From an uncultured Roseateles sp. (GTDB lineage Bacteria > Pseudomonadota > Gammaproteobacteria > Burkholderiales > Burkholderiaceae), in assembly GCA_946886855.1 (NCBI GenBank), contig CAMPJJ010000015.1:1-64000 (forward strand): a DNA stretch of 64,000 bases, in the 5' to 3' direction. The translations under genes and the position numbers were made by a program. Of the stretch, positions 47,738 to 58,495 are shown piece after piece. The notes under the pieces were generated by a model. The model had not been told where the DNA came from, made no database searches, and saw only the letters and a list, made by a program, of their open reading frames with translations. How positions within the stretch are numbered: the stretch's first letter is position 1; every line of letters begins with the position of its first letter.

Positions 47738-49782
47738 AACATCTGCCTTCCCTGCTCGCCGGCGCCTGCGCGTTGCTGGCCCTGGGCGCCGCTCAGGCCG
47801 CCCCCACCGTCACCCGCCTGACGCCGCCGAGCGAGCGCTTCTCCAGCGGCCAGCCGGAGCCGGTCATCGCGCGCTTCCTGCCCGGTCAGCGCTTCGACCT
47901 GCAGGCGACGATCAAGCCGGATGCCGGCCAGCGCATCACCGCCGCGCGCTTCGTGATCGACGGCAAGCCGGTCGACGCGACGGTCGCGCTGCGCGACTGC
48001 GCCAGCGGCTGCGTGAAGGGCGTGAGCGCGGAAACGGCGATCGCCACGATCCGCGCGGTCAGCCTGGAGAAGGCAGGCCGTCACGAGTTCAGCGTCGAGG
48101 CCACGCAGTCCGACGGCCAGAAGGTCGCCGCCACCGGCAACTTCGACGTCGTGCCGTTCACCGCGGCGATGGGCCCGAAGGTCAAGAACATCATCATCCT
48201 GCTGGGCGACGGCATGGGCGCCGCGCAGCGCACCGCGGCCCGCATCGTGAAGGGCGGCTACGCGCAGGGCAAGGTCATCCACCCGCTGGCGATGGACACC
48301 TTCCCGGCCACGGGCATGGTCAAGACGGCGTCGTTGAACTCGGTGGTGACGGACTCGTCGCCGGGCATGACGTCCTATGTCTCGGGCAACAAGAACAACA
48401 ACAATGAGGAAGGCGTGTTCCCCGACGACACGATCGAGCCCTTCGACAATCCGCGCATCGAATACCTGTCGGAGTACCTGCATCGCACGCAGGGCAAGGC
48501 GCTGGGCATCGTGACGACGGCGGACGTGTTCGACGCGACGCCGGCCGGCAACGCGGTGCACACGAGCAACCGCGGCGCGGGCACCGGCATCGTGGACCAG
48601 TTCTTCGACGACCGCTCGCGCACCGGCCTGACGGTGCTGCTGGGCGGCGGCCGCAAGTGGTTCCTGCCGGCGGGCACGGCCGGTTCCGAGCGCGCCGATG
48701 GCAACGACTACGCGTTCTCGGCGACCGATCCGCACACGTCGGAGATCGTCAAGCGCTGGGGCACCGCGCCGGGCGCGAAGGACAAGGGCCGCGACCTGAT
48801 CCAGGAGTTCCAGACCGCCGGCTACCGCTACGCGCCGACGAAGACGGAGCTCGAGGCCGCCACGGCGGGCGCGGGCGCCGACAAGCTGCTGGGCCTGTTC
48901 GCCTTCTCCAACATGAACGTGGCGCTGGACAAGATCGACGGCCGCCGCGGCGCGAAGAAGGGCCTGGCGGGCGGCAGCGTGGTCGACGACTACGGCTTCC
49001 CCGACCAGCCGATGCTCGACGAGATGGCCAAGGCCGCGATCGCGACGCTGAAGAAGCAGCAGAAGGGCTTCGTGCTGATGATCGAGGGTGCCTCGATCGA
49101 CAAGCAGGCGCACAACATGGACAGCGAGCGCTGGATGCTGGACACGATCGAGTTCGACCGGGCGGTGCAGGTCGCGCAGGACTTCGCGCGCGAGAACGGC
49201 GACACGCTGGTCATCGTGACGGCGGACCACGAGTGCTCGGGCGCGGCGCTGATCGGCGGCTCGATGCTGACCGACCAGGCGCTGCTGGACGCGGCGACGA
49301 AGAAGGGCGCGGCCAACCTGCGCGACAAGGTCGTCGGCGTGTACGAGAAGGCGGGCTTCCCGCGTTACCGCATCGCCGCGGACGGTTATCCGGAGGCGAC
49401 CGACATCGATTACCGGCTGCTGGTGGGCTACGGCGCGAATGCGGACCGCTACGAAGACTGGCGCACGAACGCGACGCCGCTGCGCGATTCGCAGCAGCCG
49501 ATGGCCAAGGCCGAGCCGCTGAAGTGGTACCCGGCCAACGCCGCCGAGCGCGACGACGCGACGGGTGAATTCCTGGTCACGGGCCAGGTGCCCGGCGAGC
49601 AGGCCGTGCACACGGCGACCGACATTCCGCTGTCGGCCTTCGGCCCGGGCGCGCTGGCCTTCACCGGTGTCATCGACAACACGGACGTTTTCTTCAAGCT
49701 CGCGCAAGCGGCAGTGAAGGGCGCGACCGCCCCTGCCGATGCGACCGGCGCGAAGCGGCCGGCGAAGGTGGCCAGGAAGTAG
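47734..49782 (+). CDS. Alkaline phosphatase, periplasmic
   Basis: 682-residue exported enzyme. A signal peptide (LLAGACALLALGAAQA) and about 130 residues of N-terminal beta domain come first. The phosphatase domain has metal and nucleophile motifs LLGDGMGAAQRTAAR near residue 155, TDSSPGMTSY near 205 (Ser nucleophile), EGASIDKQAHNMD near 448 and VTADHECSG near 495. It matches the PhoA superfamily; the N-terminal extra domain is not in the E. coli enzyme. The lysine-rich C-terminus (KRPAKVARK) is unusual. Confidence 0.9.
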   Translation: MKHLPSLLAGACALLALGAAQAAPTVTRLTPPSERFSSGQPEPVIARFLPGQRFDLQATIKPDAGQRITAARFVIDGKPVDATVALRDCASGCVKGVSAETAIATIRAVSLEKAGRHEFSVEATQSDGQKVAATGNFDVVPFTAAMGPKVKNIIILLGDGMGAAQRTAARIVKGGYAQGKVIHPLAMDTFPATGMVKTASLNSVVTDSSPGMTSYVSGNKNNNNEEGVFPDDTIEPFDNPRIEYLSEYLHRTQGKALGIVTTADVFDATPAGNAVHTSNRGAGTGIVDQFFDDRSRTGLTVLLGGGRKWFLPAGTAGSERADGNDYAFSATDPHTSEIVKRWGTAPGAKDKGRDLIQEFQTAGYRYAPTKTELEAATAGAGADKLLGLFAFSNMNVALDKIDGRRGAKKGLAGGSVVDDYGFPDQPMLDEMAKAAIATLKKQQKGFVLMIEGASIDKQAHNMDSERWMLDTIEFDRAVQVAQDFARENGDTLVIVTADHECSGAALIGGSMLTDQALLDAATKKGAANLRDKVVGVYEKAGFPRYRIAADGYPEATDIDYRLLVGYGANADRYEDWRTNATPLRDSQQPMAKAEPLKWYPANAAERDDATGEFLVTGQVPGEQAVHTATDIPLSAFGPGALAFTGVIDNTDVFFKLAQAAVKGATAPADATGAKRPAKVARK

Positions 49783-49864
49783 ATCTCATCAGCGCCTGCC
49801 GGCTCCCTCCGTTCCCAATCCGCCGTGTCCGCCGAAGGCGGTGCGGCGGGGGCGAACGGGGCCG

Positions 49865-50887
49865 TCATTCAGCAGCCGACGCGCGCGCGGCCTCCCGGAC
49901 GGGGGAGGGCGCCGACGCCGCGCGTTGCGGCCGCTCGCCGATCATCCACCGCCCCCAGGGCCAGCGGCCGAGCGCGGCGGTCAGCGCGATCGAGCCGATC
50001 AGCCCCACGACCAGCCCCGTCGTGAAGAGCACCGCCAGGTCCTCGATGCCGACGGACTTCAGCACGATCCGCGATGCCGCGGTGAAGACGGGGTGGAACA
50101 GGTAGATGCCGAAGGACCAGGCGCCGATGAACGCGAGCCAGCGGGCGGCCGGGCCCAGCCGCAGCAGCAGCAGGCACGCGCACAGGCTGACGGTCAGGCG
50201 TTCGATGCCGGGCGCGTCCGGATTGGGGACCTGGCTCGCGGCCCAGCCCAGCATCAGCACGAGGGGCAGGAGCACGACGGCGACGGCCAGCCGGGGATTC
50301 GTCGTCATCGCCGGGAAGCGTCGGGCGGCCACGCCGAGCAGGAAGAACGGCAGCAGGAAGGTCGCCCCGTTCAGGCCGAAGTGGACCGGCAGCGGCGCCC
50401 ACACGTGCAGCATCATGGCCACGAGGAAGACGGCAAGGAAACCCGCTGCGCTGTCCAGGACCCGGCTGCGTTCCAGGACGGCGGTCAGCATGAAGATGAG
50501 GAAGAGCGATTCCAGGAACCAGTAGTGCGCGACGGGGATGATGTGCAGCAGGTGCCACTCGGTGACGCCGCCGTTGGTGCCGGACATCGCGGCCTGCAGC
50601 AGCGCGAAACCCGTGCCGATGACGAGCATCGGCACCAGCAGCCGCCGCACCTTGCCCGCGGCGAACGGGCCGATGTCGCCGCGCAGCGGCCGCAATGCGT
50701 AGACCATGCCGGACAGGAACGAGAACAACGGCATCCGGACCAACGCGAGGAAGTCGTTGATCCGGGCGGCGATGTGCTCGTCCGGCAGGCGCAGACCGGT
50801 CTCGCGGTCGCCGCCGATGACGTGGTAGCTCACCAGCAGCAGGCACGCCAATCCGCGCAAGGTGTCGAGTCTTTGCCGACTGTGCAA
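49865..50887 (-). CDS. Acyltransferase 3 family membrane protein
   Basis: 340 residues with about ten transmembrane segments. The N-terminal signature is RLDTLRGLACLLLVSYHVIG (Arg and His active-site residues), and later GIYLFHPVF near residue 270. The group transfers acyl groups to sugars of surface polysaccharides or other envelope glycans; the substrate is unknown. Start is TTG 50887 with GGGAG six bases upstream; no ATG fits. Single gene without obvious glycan partners. Confidence 0.85.
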   Translation of the reverse strand: MHSRQRLDTLRGLACLLLVSYHVIGGDRETGLRLPDEHIAARINDFLALVRMPLFSFLSGMVYALRPLRGDIGPFAAGKVRRLLVPMLVIGTGFALLQAAMSGTNGGVTEWHLLHIIPVAHYWFLESLFLIFMLTAVLERSRVLDSAAGFLAVFLVAMMLHVWAPLPVHFGLNGATFLLPFFLLGVAARRFPAMTTNPRLAVAVVLLPLVLMLGWAASQVPNPDAPGIERLTVSLCACLLLLRLGPAARWLAFIGAWSFGIYLFHPVFTAASRIVLKSVGIEDLAVLFTTGLVVGLIGSIALTAALGRWPWGRWMIGERPQRAASAPSPVREAARASAAE

Positions 50888-51067
50888 CGGCTTCTCCCTG
50901 GGTCGTTACGACGCCGCCTTCGCGTGGAGAAGACAGCGTCAAAAAACCATCGTAGGAGCGTGAAGGCGTCGCGGGAGGCCTGGCGACAGACGAAGTGCTG
51001 CGCGTCGCGCACAGGGGCGACACGGGACGTGCGTTAACGAGCCACGACTGTGCGGCAGCGAACGTCG

Positions 51068-52783
51068 TTAGTCCGCGATGCGGACTGCGGCGCGCACCAG
51101 GCACATGGCCGACGCTCCCGCCGCCATGCCCGCGCGCCATTGACGTTCTTCCAGCACGCCGCCGATGCCCACCACCGGCACGCCCGCCATGCGGCTCCAC
51201 CAGCGCAGTTGCGCGAGCCCCTGCGGCCGCCACGGCATGTCCTTGGTCGTCGTCGGCCACAGCGGTCCGCAGGCGACGTAGTCCGGCGCCACGCCGCGCG
51301 CGCGGGCCAGCTCCCACAGGCTGTGGCTCGACAGGCCCAGGCGCACGCCGTGCCGCGAGCGGCGCTGCTGCAGCGACGCGCGGTCCTCGCCGGCCATGCC
51401 CGCCCAGTCCTCCTGGCCGAGGTGCAGCGCGCGCGCGCCCTCGTCGAGCGCCAACCGCCAGTGGTCGTTGATCCACAAGGTGGCGGAGCGGCCGGCCATG
51501 TCGCGCACCGCCTCGCGGATCGCCGCGCGCAGCGTGTCCTCGTCGGTCGTCGGTCCGCGCTTGATGCGCAACTGCAGGTGGACGAAGCGGCCGCTGAGCG
51601 CCAGCGCCGCGATGCGCTCCGGCCGGTCCGTGATCGCGTACAGACCCGTCGCGAAGGGCGCCGGGCGGCGCGACGCCGGCCACAGCACCTCGCGCCAGCG
51701 CGTCAGCATCGCGCGGTCCGGCGCGGTCTCGTCGGCCAGGCCCATCACGGGCATCGCGCGCGGATCGTCGACGAAGCGCCGGTCCGGGCGCAGCGGTCCC
51801 GCGCCGGCGCCGGCCGCGTGGCCGTCGCGCAGCGCGCACCACGTGAGCATCTTGGCGAGGATCACCGCGTCCGGCACGGCGAAGCCGCGCGCCAGCGCCG
51901 CGGCCGCCGCCGTCGCGAACGTGCAGCCGCTGCCGTGGTGATGCGGCGGTGCGCCGTCGCGGCCGGACAGACGCGGCAGGGCGATCCATCCGGTCGCCAG
52001 CCGACTGTCCAGCCAATCCATCGACAGGCCGTCGGCCTGGGCCGGGTCGTCGCCGCCGGTGATGCAGACCGCTTGTGCGCCCATGCCCCGCAGCATCGCG
52101 GCCAGCTCCGGCACAGTGAACCGGCCTGGCGCCACGCCGAGCAGCCGTTCGGCCTCGCGCCGGTTCGGCGTGATCAGCGCGGCGCGCGGGATCAGCTGGT
52201 GGCGATATGCGCCAAGCAGCGCGTCGTCGCAGAACGCCGCGCCGCCCGCGCTCGCGCCGAGCACCGGGTCGACGACCAGCGGCGCCTCGCCGATCTGCGC
52301 GAGCAGCGCGTCGACGGTCGCGGCGCTCGCCAGCAAGCCAGTCTTGACGACGCGCGGCGGCAGGTCGTGGCGCAGCGCGCTCAGCTGCGCGCGAACCTGG
52401 CCCGCGGGCAGCGGGAACACGGCGTTCACCCCGAGCGAATGCTGGGCGGTGACCGCGGCCACGACGGGGCACAGGTGGACGCCCATTGCGGCCGCGGCGC
52501 GCGTGTCGGCGCTCAGGCCGGCGCCGCCGCCGCTGTCGGTGCCGGCGACGCTCCAGATGATCGGTGGCGTCGGATCGTCGGTCCACGGCGTCAGCGCCAG
52601 CAGATCCGGATCGACCGGCGCCGCCCCGGCCGAGGGCAGGCTGGGATGAGGGACCAGCAGGGACGGCCGCGCCGGGGCGGCGGACTCGCGCCGGTCGTTG
52701 CCGTCGCTAAGGTCGCCCCGATCCGGGCGATGTCCGCCTTCGCGCTGATCGTCCCGGTCGATGCGGGTGTCCTGTTCGTTCAT
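51068..52783 (-). CDS. thiDE: Fused ThiD-ThiE: HMP(-P) kinase and thiamin-phosphate synthase
   Basis: 571 residues. An N-terminal extension of about 70 residues (Asp/Arg-rich, probably disordered) precedes the ThiD kinase domain, which has the HMP-binding IIWSVAGTDSGGGAGLSADT near 75 and the ATP-binding GSGCTFATAAAAAL near 280. The C-terminal ThiE-like domain (about 375-571) shows GLYAITDRPERI, then WINDHWRLALDEGARALHLG and GIGGVLEERQW. It makes HMP-PP and joins it to the thiazole. ATG 52783 overlaps the thiG stop (ATGA). It is the last gene of the operon. Confidence 0.9.
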   Translation of the reverse strand: MNEQDTRIDRDDQREGGHRPDRGDLSDGNDRRESAAPARPSLLVPHPSLPSAGAAPVDPDLLALTPWTDDPTPPIIWSVAGTDSGGGAGLSADTRAAAAMGVHLCPVVAAVTAQHSLGVNAVFPLPAGQVRAQLSALRHDLPPRVVKTGLLASAATVDALLAQIGEAPLVVDPVLGASAGGAAFCDDALLGAYRHQLIPRAALITPNRREAERLLGVAPGRFTVPELAAMLRGMGAQAVCITGGDDPAQADGLSMDWLDSRLATGWIALPRLSGRDGAPPHHHGSGCTFATAAAAALARGFAVPDAVILAKMLTWCALRDGHAAGAGAGPLRPDRRFVDDPRAMPVMGLADETAPDRAMLTRWREVLWPASRRPAPFATGLYAITDRPERIAALALSGRFVHLQLRIKRGPTTDEDTLRAAIREAVRDMAGRSATLWINDHWRLALDEGARALHLGQEDWAGMAGEDRASLQQRRSRHGVRLGLSSHSLWELARARGVAPDYVACGPLWPTTTKDMPWRPQGLAQLRWWSRMAGVPVVGIGGVLEERQWRAGMAAGASAMCLVRAAVRIAD

Positions 52784-53616
52784 GCGTCCCCCAGGAGGAA
52801 AGCATGCCCGCCGACCGGCGTGCTCGCGACCGCGAAGGCCTGCGGCGCCATCAGGCCGGCGTGGAACGCCCGCCGCCCCGCGCGCACCGCGTCGCCGAAC
52901 GCGCCGGCCATCGCCACCGGATCGCCGGCCTGCGCCACCGCGCTGTTCAGCAGCACCGCGTCGAAGCCGAGTTCCATCGCGCGTGCCGCCTGCGACGGCG
53001 CGCCCAGACCCGCATCGATCACCAGCAGCGTGTCGGGCAGGCGCTCGCGCAGCGTGCGAAGCCCGTGCAGGTTCAGCAGGCCCTGGCCGGAGCCGATCGG
53101 CGCGCCCCAGGGCATCAGCAGCGGACAGCCGGCGTCCAGCAGACGCCGGCCGAGGATCAGGTCCTCGGTGCAGTAGGGGAAGACGACGAAGCCTTCGCGC
53201 GCGAGTTCCGCCGCGGCGGCGACGAGCTCGAACGGATCGGGTTGCAGCGTGTGGTCGTCGCCGATGACCTCGAGCTTGATCCACGCGGTGCCGTAGAGCT
53301 CGCGCGCCATGTGGGCGAGCTGCACCGCCTCGCGGGCGCTGCGGCAGCCGGCGGTGTTGGGCAGCAGCCTGGCGCCCTGCTCGCGCCCGACCGCGAGCGC
53401 CTGCGCCAGCGCGCCGTTGTCGCCCGCCTGCAGCGTGCGCTTGAGGCCGACGGTCAGCAGCTGCGTGCTGGACGCGCGGATCGCGTCGCACAGCGTCGCG
53501 GGGCTGGGATAGCCGGCCGTGCCGAGGAAGAAGCGGCTGTCGAGCGCGACGCCGTCGATCACCAGCGCGTCGGTGGCGTGCGGTCCGGTGGCCTGCGGAG
53601 GGGCGGGGATCGGCAT
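52780..53616 (-). CDS. thiG: Thiazole synthase
   Basis: Forms the thiazole phosphate of thiamin from DXP, ThiS-thiocarboxylate and dehydroglycine, 278 residues. Active-site Lys in AWIKLEVIGDD near residue 118, DXP-binding blocks SRFFLGTAGYPSP near 27 and PLLMPWGAPIGSGQGLLN near 165, and AVLLNSAVA near 215. Start at 53616 leaves 1 bp after the thiS stop. An upstream in-frame start to 53682 would overlap thiS by most of its end. Confidence 0.96.
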   Translation of the reverse strand: MPIPAPPQATGPHATDALVIDGVALDSRFFLGTAGYPSPATLCDAIRASSTQLLTVGLKRTLQAGDNGALAQALAVGREQGARLLPNTAGCRSAREAVQLAHMARELYGTAWIKLEVIGDDHTLQPDPFELVAAAAELAREGFVVFPYCTEDLILGRRLLDAGCPLLMPWGAPIGSGQGLLNLHGLRTLRERLPDTLLVIDAGLGAPSQAARAMELGFDAVLLNSAVAQAGDPVAMAGAFGDAVRAGRRAFHAGLMAPQAFAVASTPVGGHAFLLGDA

Positions 53617-53617
53617 G

Positions 53618-53836
53618 TCAGCCTCCGACGATCGGTTGAAAGAAGAGGACGACGTCGCCGTCGTTGAGCGCCGTGTCGGCACGTGCGTCGCGGGGCACGA
53701 AGCGGCCGTTCAGCGCCGTGGCCACGGCGGCGGCCTCGCGCCGTTCGAGCGCGAGCAACTGCGCCAGCGTCGCGCCGGCAGGCATCGCCACGGCGCGGTC
53801 GTCGAGCCGCACGGTGATCGGGGGAAGGGCGGTCAT
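53618..53836 (-). CDS. thiS: Sulfur carrier protein ThiS
   Basis: 72-residue ubiquitin-like protein ending in Gly-Gly (FFQPIVGG), which is thiocarboxylated to deliver sulfur to ThiG. The fold is marked by ITVRLDDRAVAMPAGATLAQLL and LNDGDVVLFF. It overlaps thiO by four bases (ATGA) and is followed by thiG after 1 bp. Confidence 0.95.
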   Translation of the reverse strand: MTALPPITVRLDDRAVAMPAGATLAQLLALERREAAAVATALNGRFVPRDARADTALNDGDVVLFFQPIVGG

Positions 53837-55095
53837 GGGGATTTCTCCACGAAGGGGACGGAGGTCGGCGCGCGGGCGACGGCGCCGTTCGCGTCGGCAC
53901 CGTTCGCGTCGGCAGCGTTCGCGCTGGCACCGTTCGCGCTGGCGCCGGCCAGCGCTGCGAGGTCGGCCAGCCCGGCCTCGTCGAGCAGCCGCTCCACCAG
54001 CGCCGGCGCGAGCAGCCAGCCGTGGCGGTAGAGGCCGTTGAGCCGCAGCAGGCCGGGCTCGTGATGGGTGAAGGGCCGGTTGTCGGGCAGCGCCGGCCGG
54101 AGGTGTCGGTCGAGCCGCACGATGCGCGCCTCCGACAACGCCGGCAGCACGCTCTGCGCCGCCGCCATCAGCTCGACGGCGGAGCGCAACGAAACCGGGC
54201 TGCGGTCCTCGCTCTCGATCTCGCTGGCGCCGACGACGAGCTCATCGTCGGCGCGCGGCACCAGATAGACGCGATGCCGCGGATGCAGCAACCGGACCGG
54301 CCGGCGCAGGCCGTGGCCCGGCAGCGACAGCGTGACGATCTCGCCGCGCACACCGCGCAGCGGCAGCGGCGGCCGCGCGCCGAGGCCGCGCGCATCGATC
54401 GCCCAGTCGCCGCGCCAGCGCGCACCTTCGGCGAAGTGGAGCTCGCCGGGCAACACCTGGTCGACGGTTCGCGACCACTGCCAGCGCACGCCCGCCGCGT
54501 GCGCGTCGTCGTGCAGCGCGGCCATCGCGGGCACGGGCGCGATGAGGCCTTCGCCCGGCAGCAGCCAGCCGCGCAGGCCCGGCGCGAGCATCGGCTCATG
54601 CGCGCGCAGCGCTTCGGCGTCGAGCGCCTCCGCGCCCGGCATGCGCATCAGCGCGCGCTGGGCCGCGCCGAGGTCCGCGCGGTGCGACAGCAGCAGGCTG
54701 CCGTCGATGCGCAGCAGGCTGCGGTCGATGCGCGGCAGGCTGCGATCGCTGCGCAGCAGGCTGCGGTCGATGCGCGGCGGCACCGACGGCGGGGCTGGGG
54801 TCGACCGCGCCTCCGATGTCACCTCCGATTTGCGGTGGGACAGTGCGGCGACGATGCCCGGCCACAAGGCCAGCGATCGCCAGCCCAGCGCGGCGATCGG
54901 CGCGCCGCCCTGTTCCTGCTCGGCGAGCGGACTCAGCATGCCGGCCGCGCTGAACGCGGCCGCGCCTTGTGCGTCGAACGCGGGCTCGGGACCGGGCGAC
55001 GTGTCGAAGACCTCGACGTGATGCCCGGTCCGAGCGAGCGTCCACGCCAGCAGCCGCCCGGCGAGCCCCGCTCCGGCGATGGCGATCGTGGCCAT
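53833..55095 (-). CDS. thiO: Glycine oxidase (FAD-dependent amine oxidase, thiamin operon)
   Basis: FAD-dependent oxidase giving dehydroglycine for ThiG in the aerobic route, 420 residues. N-terminal FAD site AIAGAGLAGRLLAWTLARTG, the GMLSPLAEQEQGG motif near 52, and C-terminal GLYRHGWLLAPAL near 367 with the conserved GHG-type end replaced by RHG. Two tandem repeats are embedded: a 7-residue (Asp-Arg-Ser-Leu) unit near 107-135 and Ala-Asn-Gly-Ala units near 387-405. Lacks ThiH, as expected for an aerobe. It starts 5 bp after the thiC stop. Confidence 0.92.
   Translation of the reverse strand: MATIAIAGAGLAGRLLAWTLARTGHHVEVFDTSPGPEPAFDAQGAAAFSAAGMLSPLAEQEQGGAPIAALGWRSLALWPGIVAALSHRKSEVTSEARSTPAPPSVPPRIDRSLLRSDRSLPRIDRSLLRIDGSLLLSHRADLGAAQRALMRMPGAEALDAEALRAHEPMLAPGLRGWLLPGEGLIAPVPAMAALHDDAHAAGVRWQWSRTVDQVLPGELHFAEGARWRGDWAIDARGLGARPPLPLRGVRGEIVTLSLPGHGLRRPVRLLHPRHRVYLVPRADDELVVGASEIESEDRSPVSLRSAVELMAAAQSVLPALSEARIVRLDRHLRPALPDNRPFTHHEPGLLRLNGLYRHGWLLAPALVERLLDEAGLADLAALAGASANGASANAADANGADANGAVARAPTSVPFVEKSP
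53881..53940 (-). repeat. 15-bp tandem repeat near the thiO 3' end
   Basis: Four near-identical copies of GGCACCGTTCGCGTC (plus-strand reading; differences at a few positions). In the minus-strand protein they encode alternating Ala, Asn, Asp, Ser and Gly close to the C-terminus. Period is a multiple of three, so length changes are tolerated. Confidence 0.9.
54691..54774 (-). repeat. 21-bp tandem repeat inside thiO
   Basis: Four copies of 21 bp, starting CAGCAGGCTGC on the plus strand; copies 2 and 4 are identical. They encode repeats of Asp-Arg-Ser-Leu-Leu-Arg-Ile. They lie between the FAD-binding and substrate domains and keep the frame. Confidence 0.9.
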
Positions 55096-55100
55096 CGCGC

Positions 55101-57336
<2,236 letters not shown>

Positions 57337-57340
57337 GCGC

Positions 57341-57346
57341 AGTATA
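57341..57346 (-). promoter_or_regulatory. Putative -10 box of the thi operon
   Basis: TATACT on the minus strand, followed by the riboswitch start about 7 nt later, which matches the expected transcription start near 57334. The -35 is weak (CGCGAC-like at 17 bp). The same gap of 531 bp between thiC and the tonB-like gene shows no other feature besides the riboswitch. Confidence 0.5.
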
Positions 57347-57584
57347 GGCCGCGCAACAGGCCGGTCGCGCAGGATGTGAATTCCTCGACGCAACCCCGAT
57401 GTCCAGGACCCTCGGCGGCACTGTTACATCCTGATTCCGGGGAAACACCGAGGGGCCGTCACCTCGGTGACTTCTTACACTGCGGCGCTCATGCCGGGGC
57501 GCGAAGAAACCGATTTCAACAGCAGCAGACAAGACCGGCGTTGTCTCCAAAAGAGAGCAACCAGCGCAACGAGAGGGTGGAGTG

Positions 57585-58433
57585 ATGAGCCGTCGTAGTC
57601 TCCTGAGCGTCCCGCGCCGCGGTCTGGCGGTGTGTCAGGTCTTGACCCTGTCCCTGAGCGCGATCGCCGCGCAGGCGCAGACCGCGCCGGCGGCGGCCAC
57701 GTCCGCCGCGGCGGTCGATCCCAAGGCAGTGGATGCCAAGGCCGCGATGAGCGATGTCGAGCGCGCCAAGCGCGACGCCGACAAGGTGTTCCAGTGGATC
57801 AAGTTCCACGCCGAGAAGGGCGAGAAGAAGCCGGCGCACGAGGCCAAGGCCGAGGCCCCCAAACCCGTCGCCAAACCGGTGCTGGCGACCGCGCCGGTGG
57901 CGCGTCGGCAGGAGCTCGACCCGGCCGCCGAGCGCGCGCTCGCCGCCCGCAATGCCGCGCAGGACGCGGCGCCCGTGGTCGCCTCGGCGTCACCCGCTCC
58001 TGCGTCCATCGGTCAGGCGGCCGGGACGTCGGGCGGACAGTCCGCCGCGCAGACCATCGCTCCGCCGACCTCGGTGCCGCAACCGATGTCGGAGACGCCG
58101 TCGCCGCAGGTCGTGGCCATGCCCGCGCCGTCGACCGCCGCGCCTGTCGGCAAAGCCCCCGAACCCGAGCCCGACGACGAGCCCGCGCCGCTGAAGCTGC
58201 TGCACAAGGTCGACCCCGAGTACCCGCGCGCCTTGCTGGCGCAACAGCGGGCCGGATCGGTGCTGGTGCAGTTCACCGTCCGTCCGGATGGCAGCGTCGA
58301 CGCGCCGCAGGCGCTGCGCTCGCCGGACCGCAAGCTCAGTGCGGCCGCGCTCAACGCGGTCAAGCAGTGGCGCTTCGGGCCGATCCCGGCGCCGCGCCAG
58401 GTCAGCGTGGAGATCGGCTTCCAGGTCGATTGA
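57585..58433 (+). CDS. TonB C-terminal domain protein with cleavable signal
   Basis: 282 residues. An N-terminal hydrophobic segment (VCQVLTLSLSAIAAQAQ) looks like a signal peptide and not the long membrane anchor of classical TonB. A Pro/Ala-rich middle (about residues 30-200) precedes a TonB C-terminal domain (KVDPEYPRALLAQQRAGSVL, then VKQWRFGPIP). TonB transmits ion-motive force to outer-membrane receptors; this variant could be a periplasmic accessory, but the function is not proven. ATG 57585 has GGTGGAG immediately upstream. No exbB/exbD adjacent. Confidence 0.8.
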   Translation: MSRRSLLSVPRRGLAVCQVLTLSLSAIAAQAQTAPAAATSAAAVDPKAVDAKAAMSDVERAKRDADKVFQWIKFHAEKGEKKPAHEAKAEAPKPVAKPVLATAPVARRQELDPAAERALAARNAAQDAAPVVASASPAPASIGQAAGTSGGQSAAQTIAPPTSVPQPMSETPSPQVVAMPAPSTAAPVGKAPEPEPDDEPAPLKLLHKVDPEYPRALLAQQRAGSVLVQFTVRPDGSVDAPQALRSPDRKLSAAALNAVKQWRFGPIPAPRQVSVEIGFQVD

Positions 58434-58495
58434 CAAATACGGCGTCGAAGACGTGAACCGGGGGGTGGGCCGCAGCGCACACACCTTCCCTGTTC

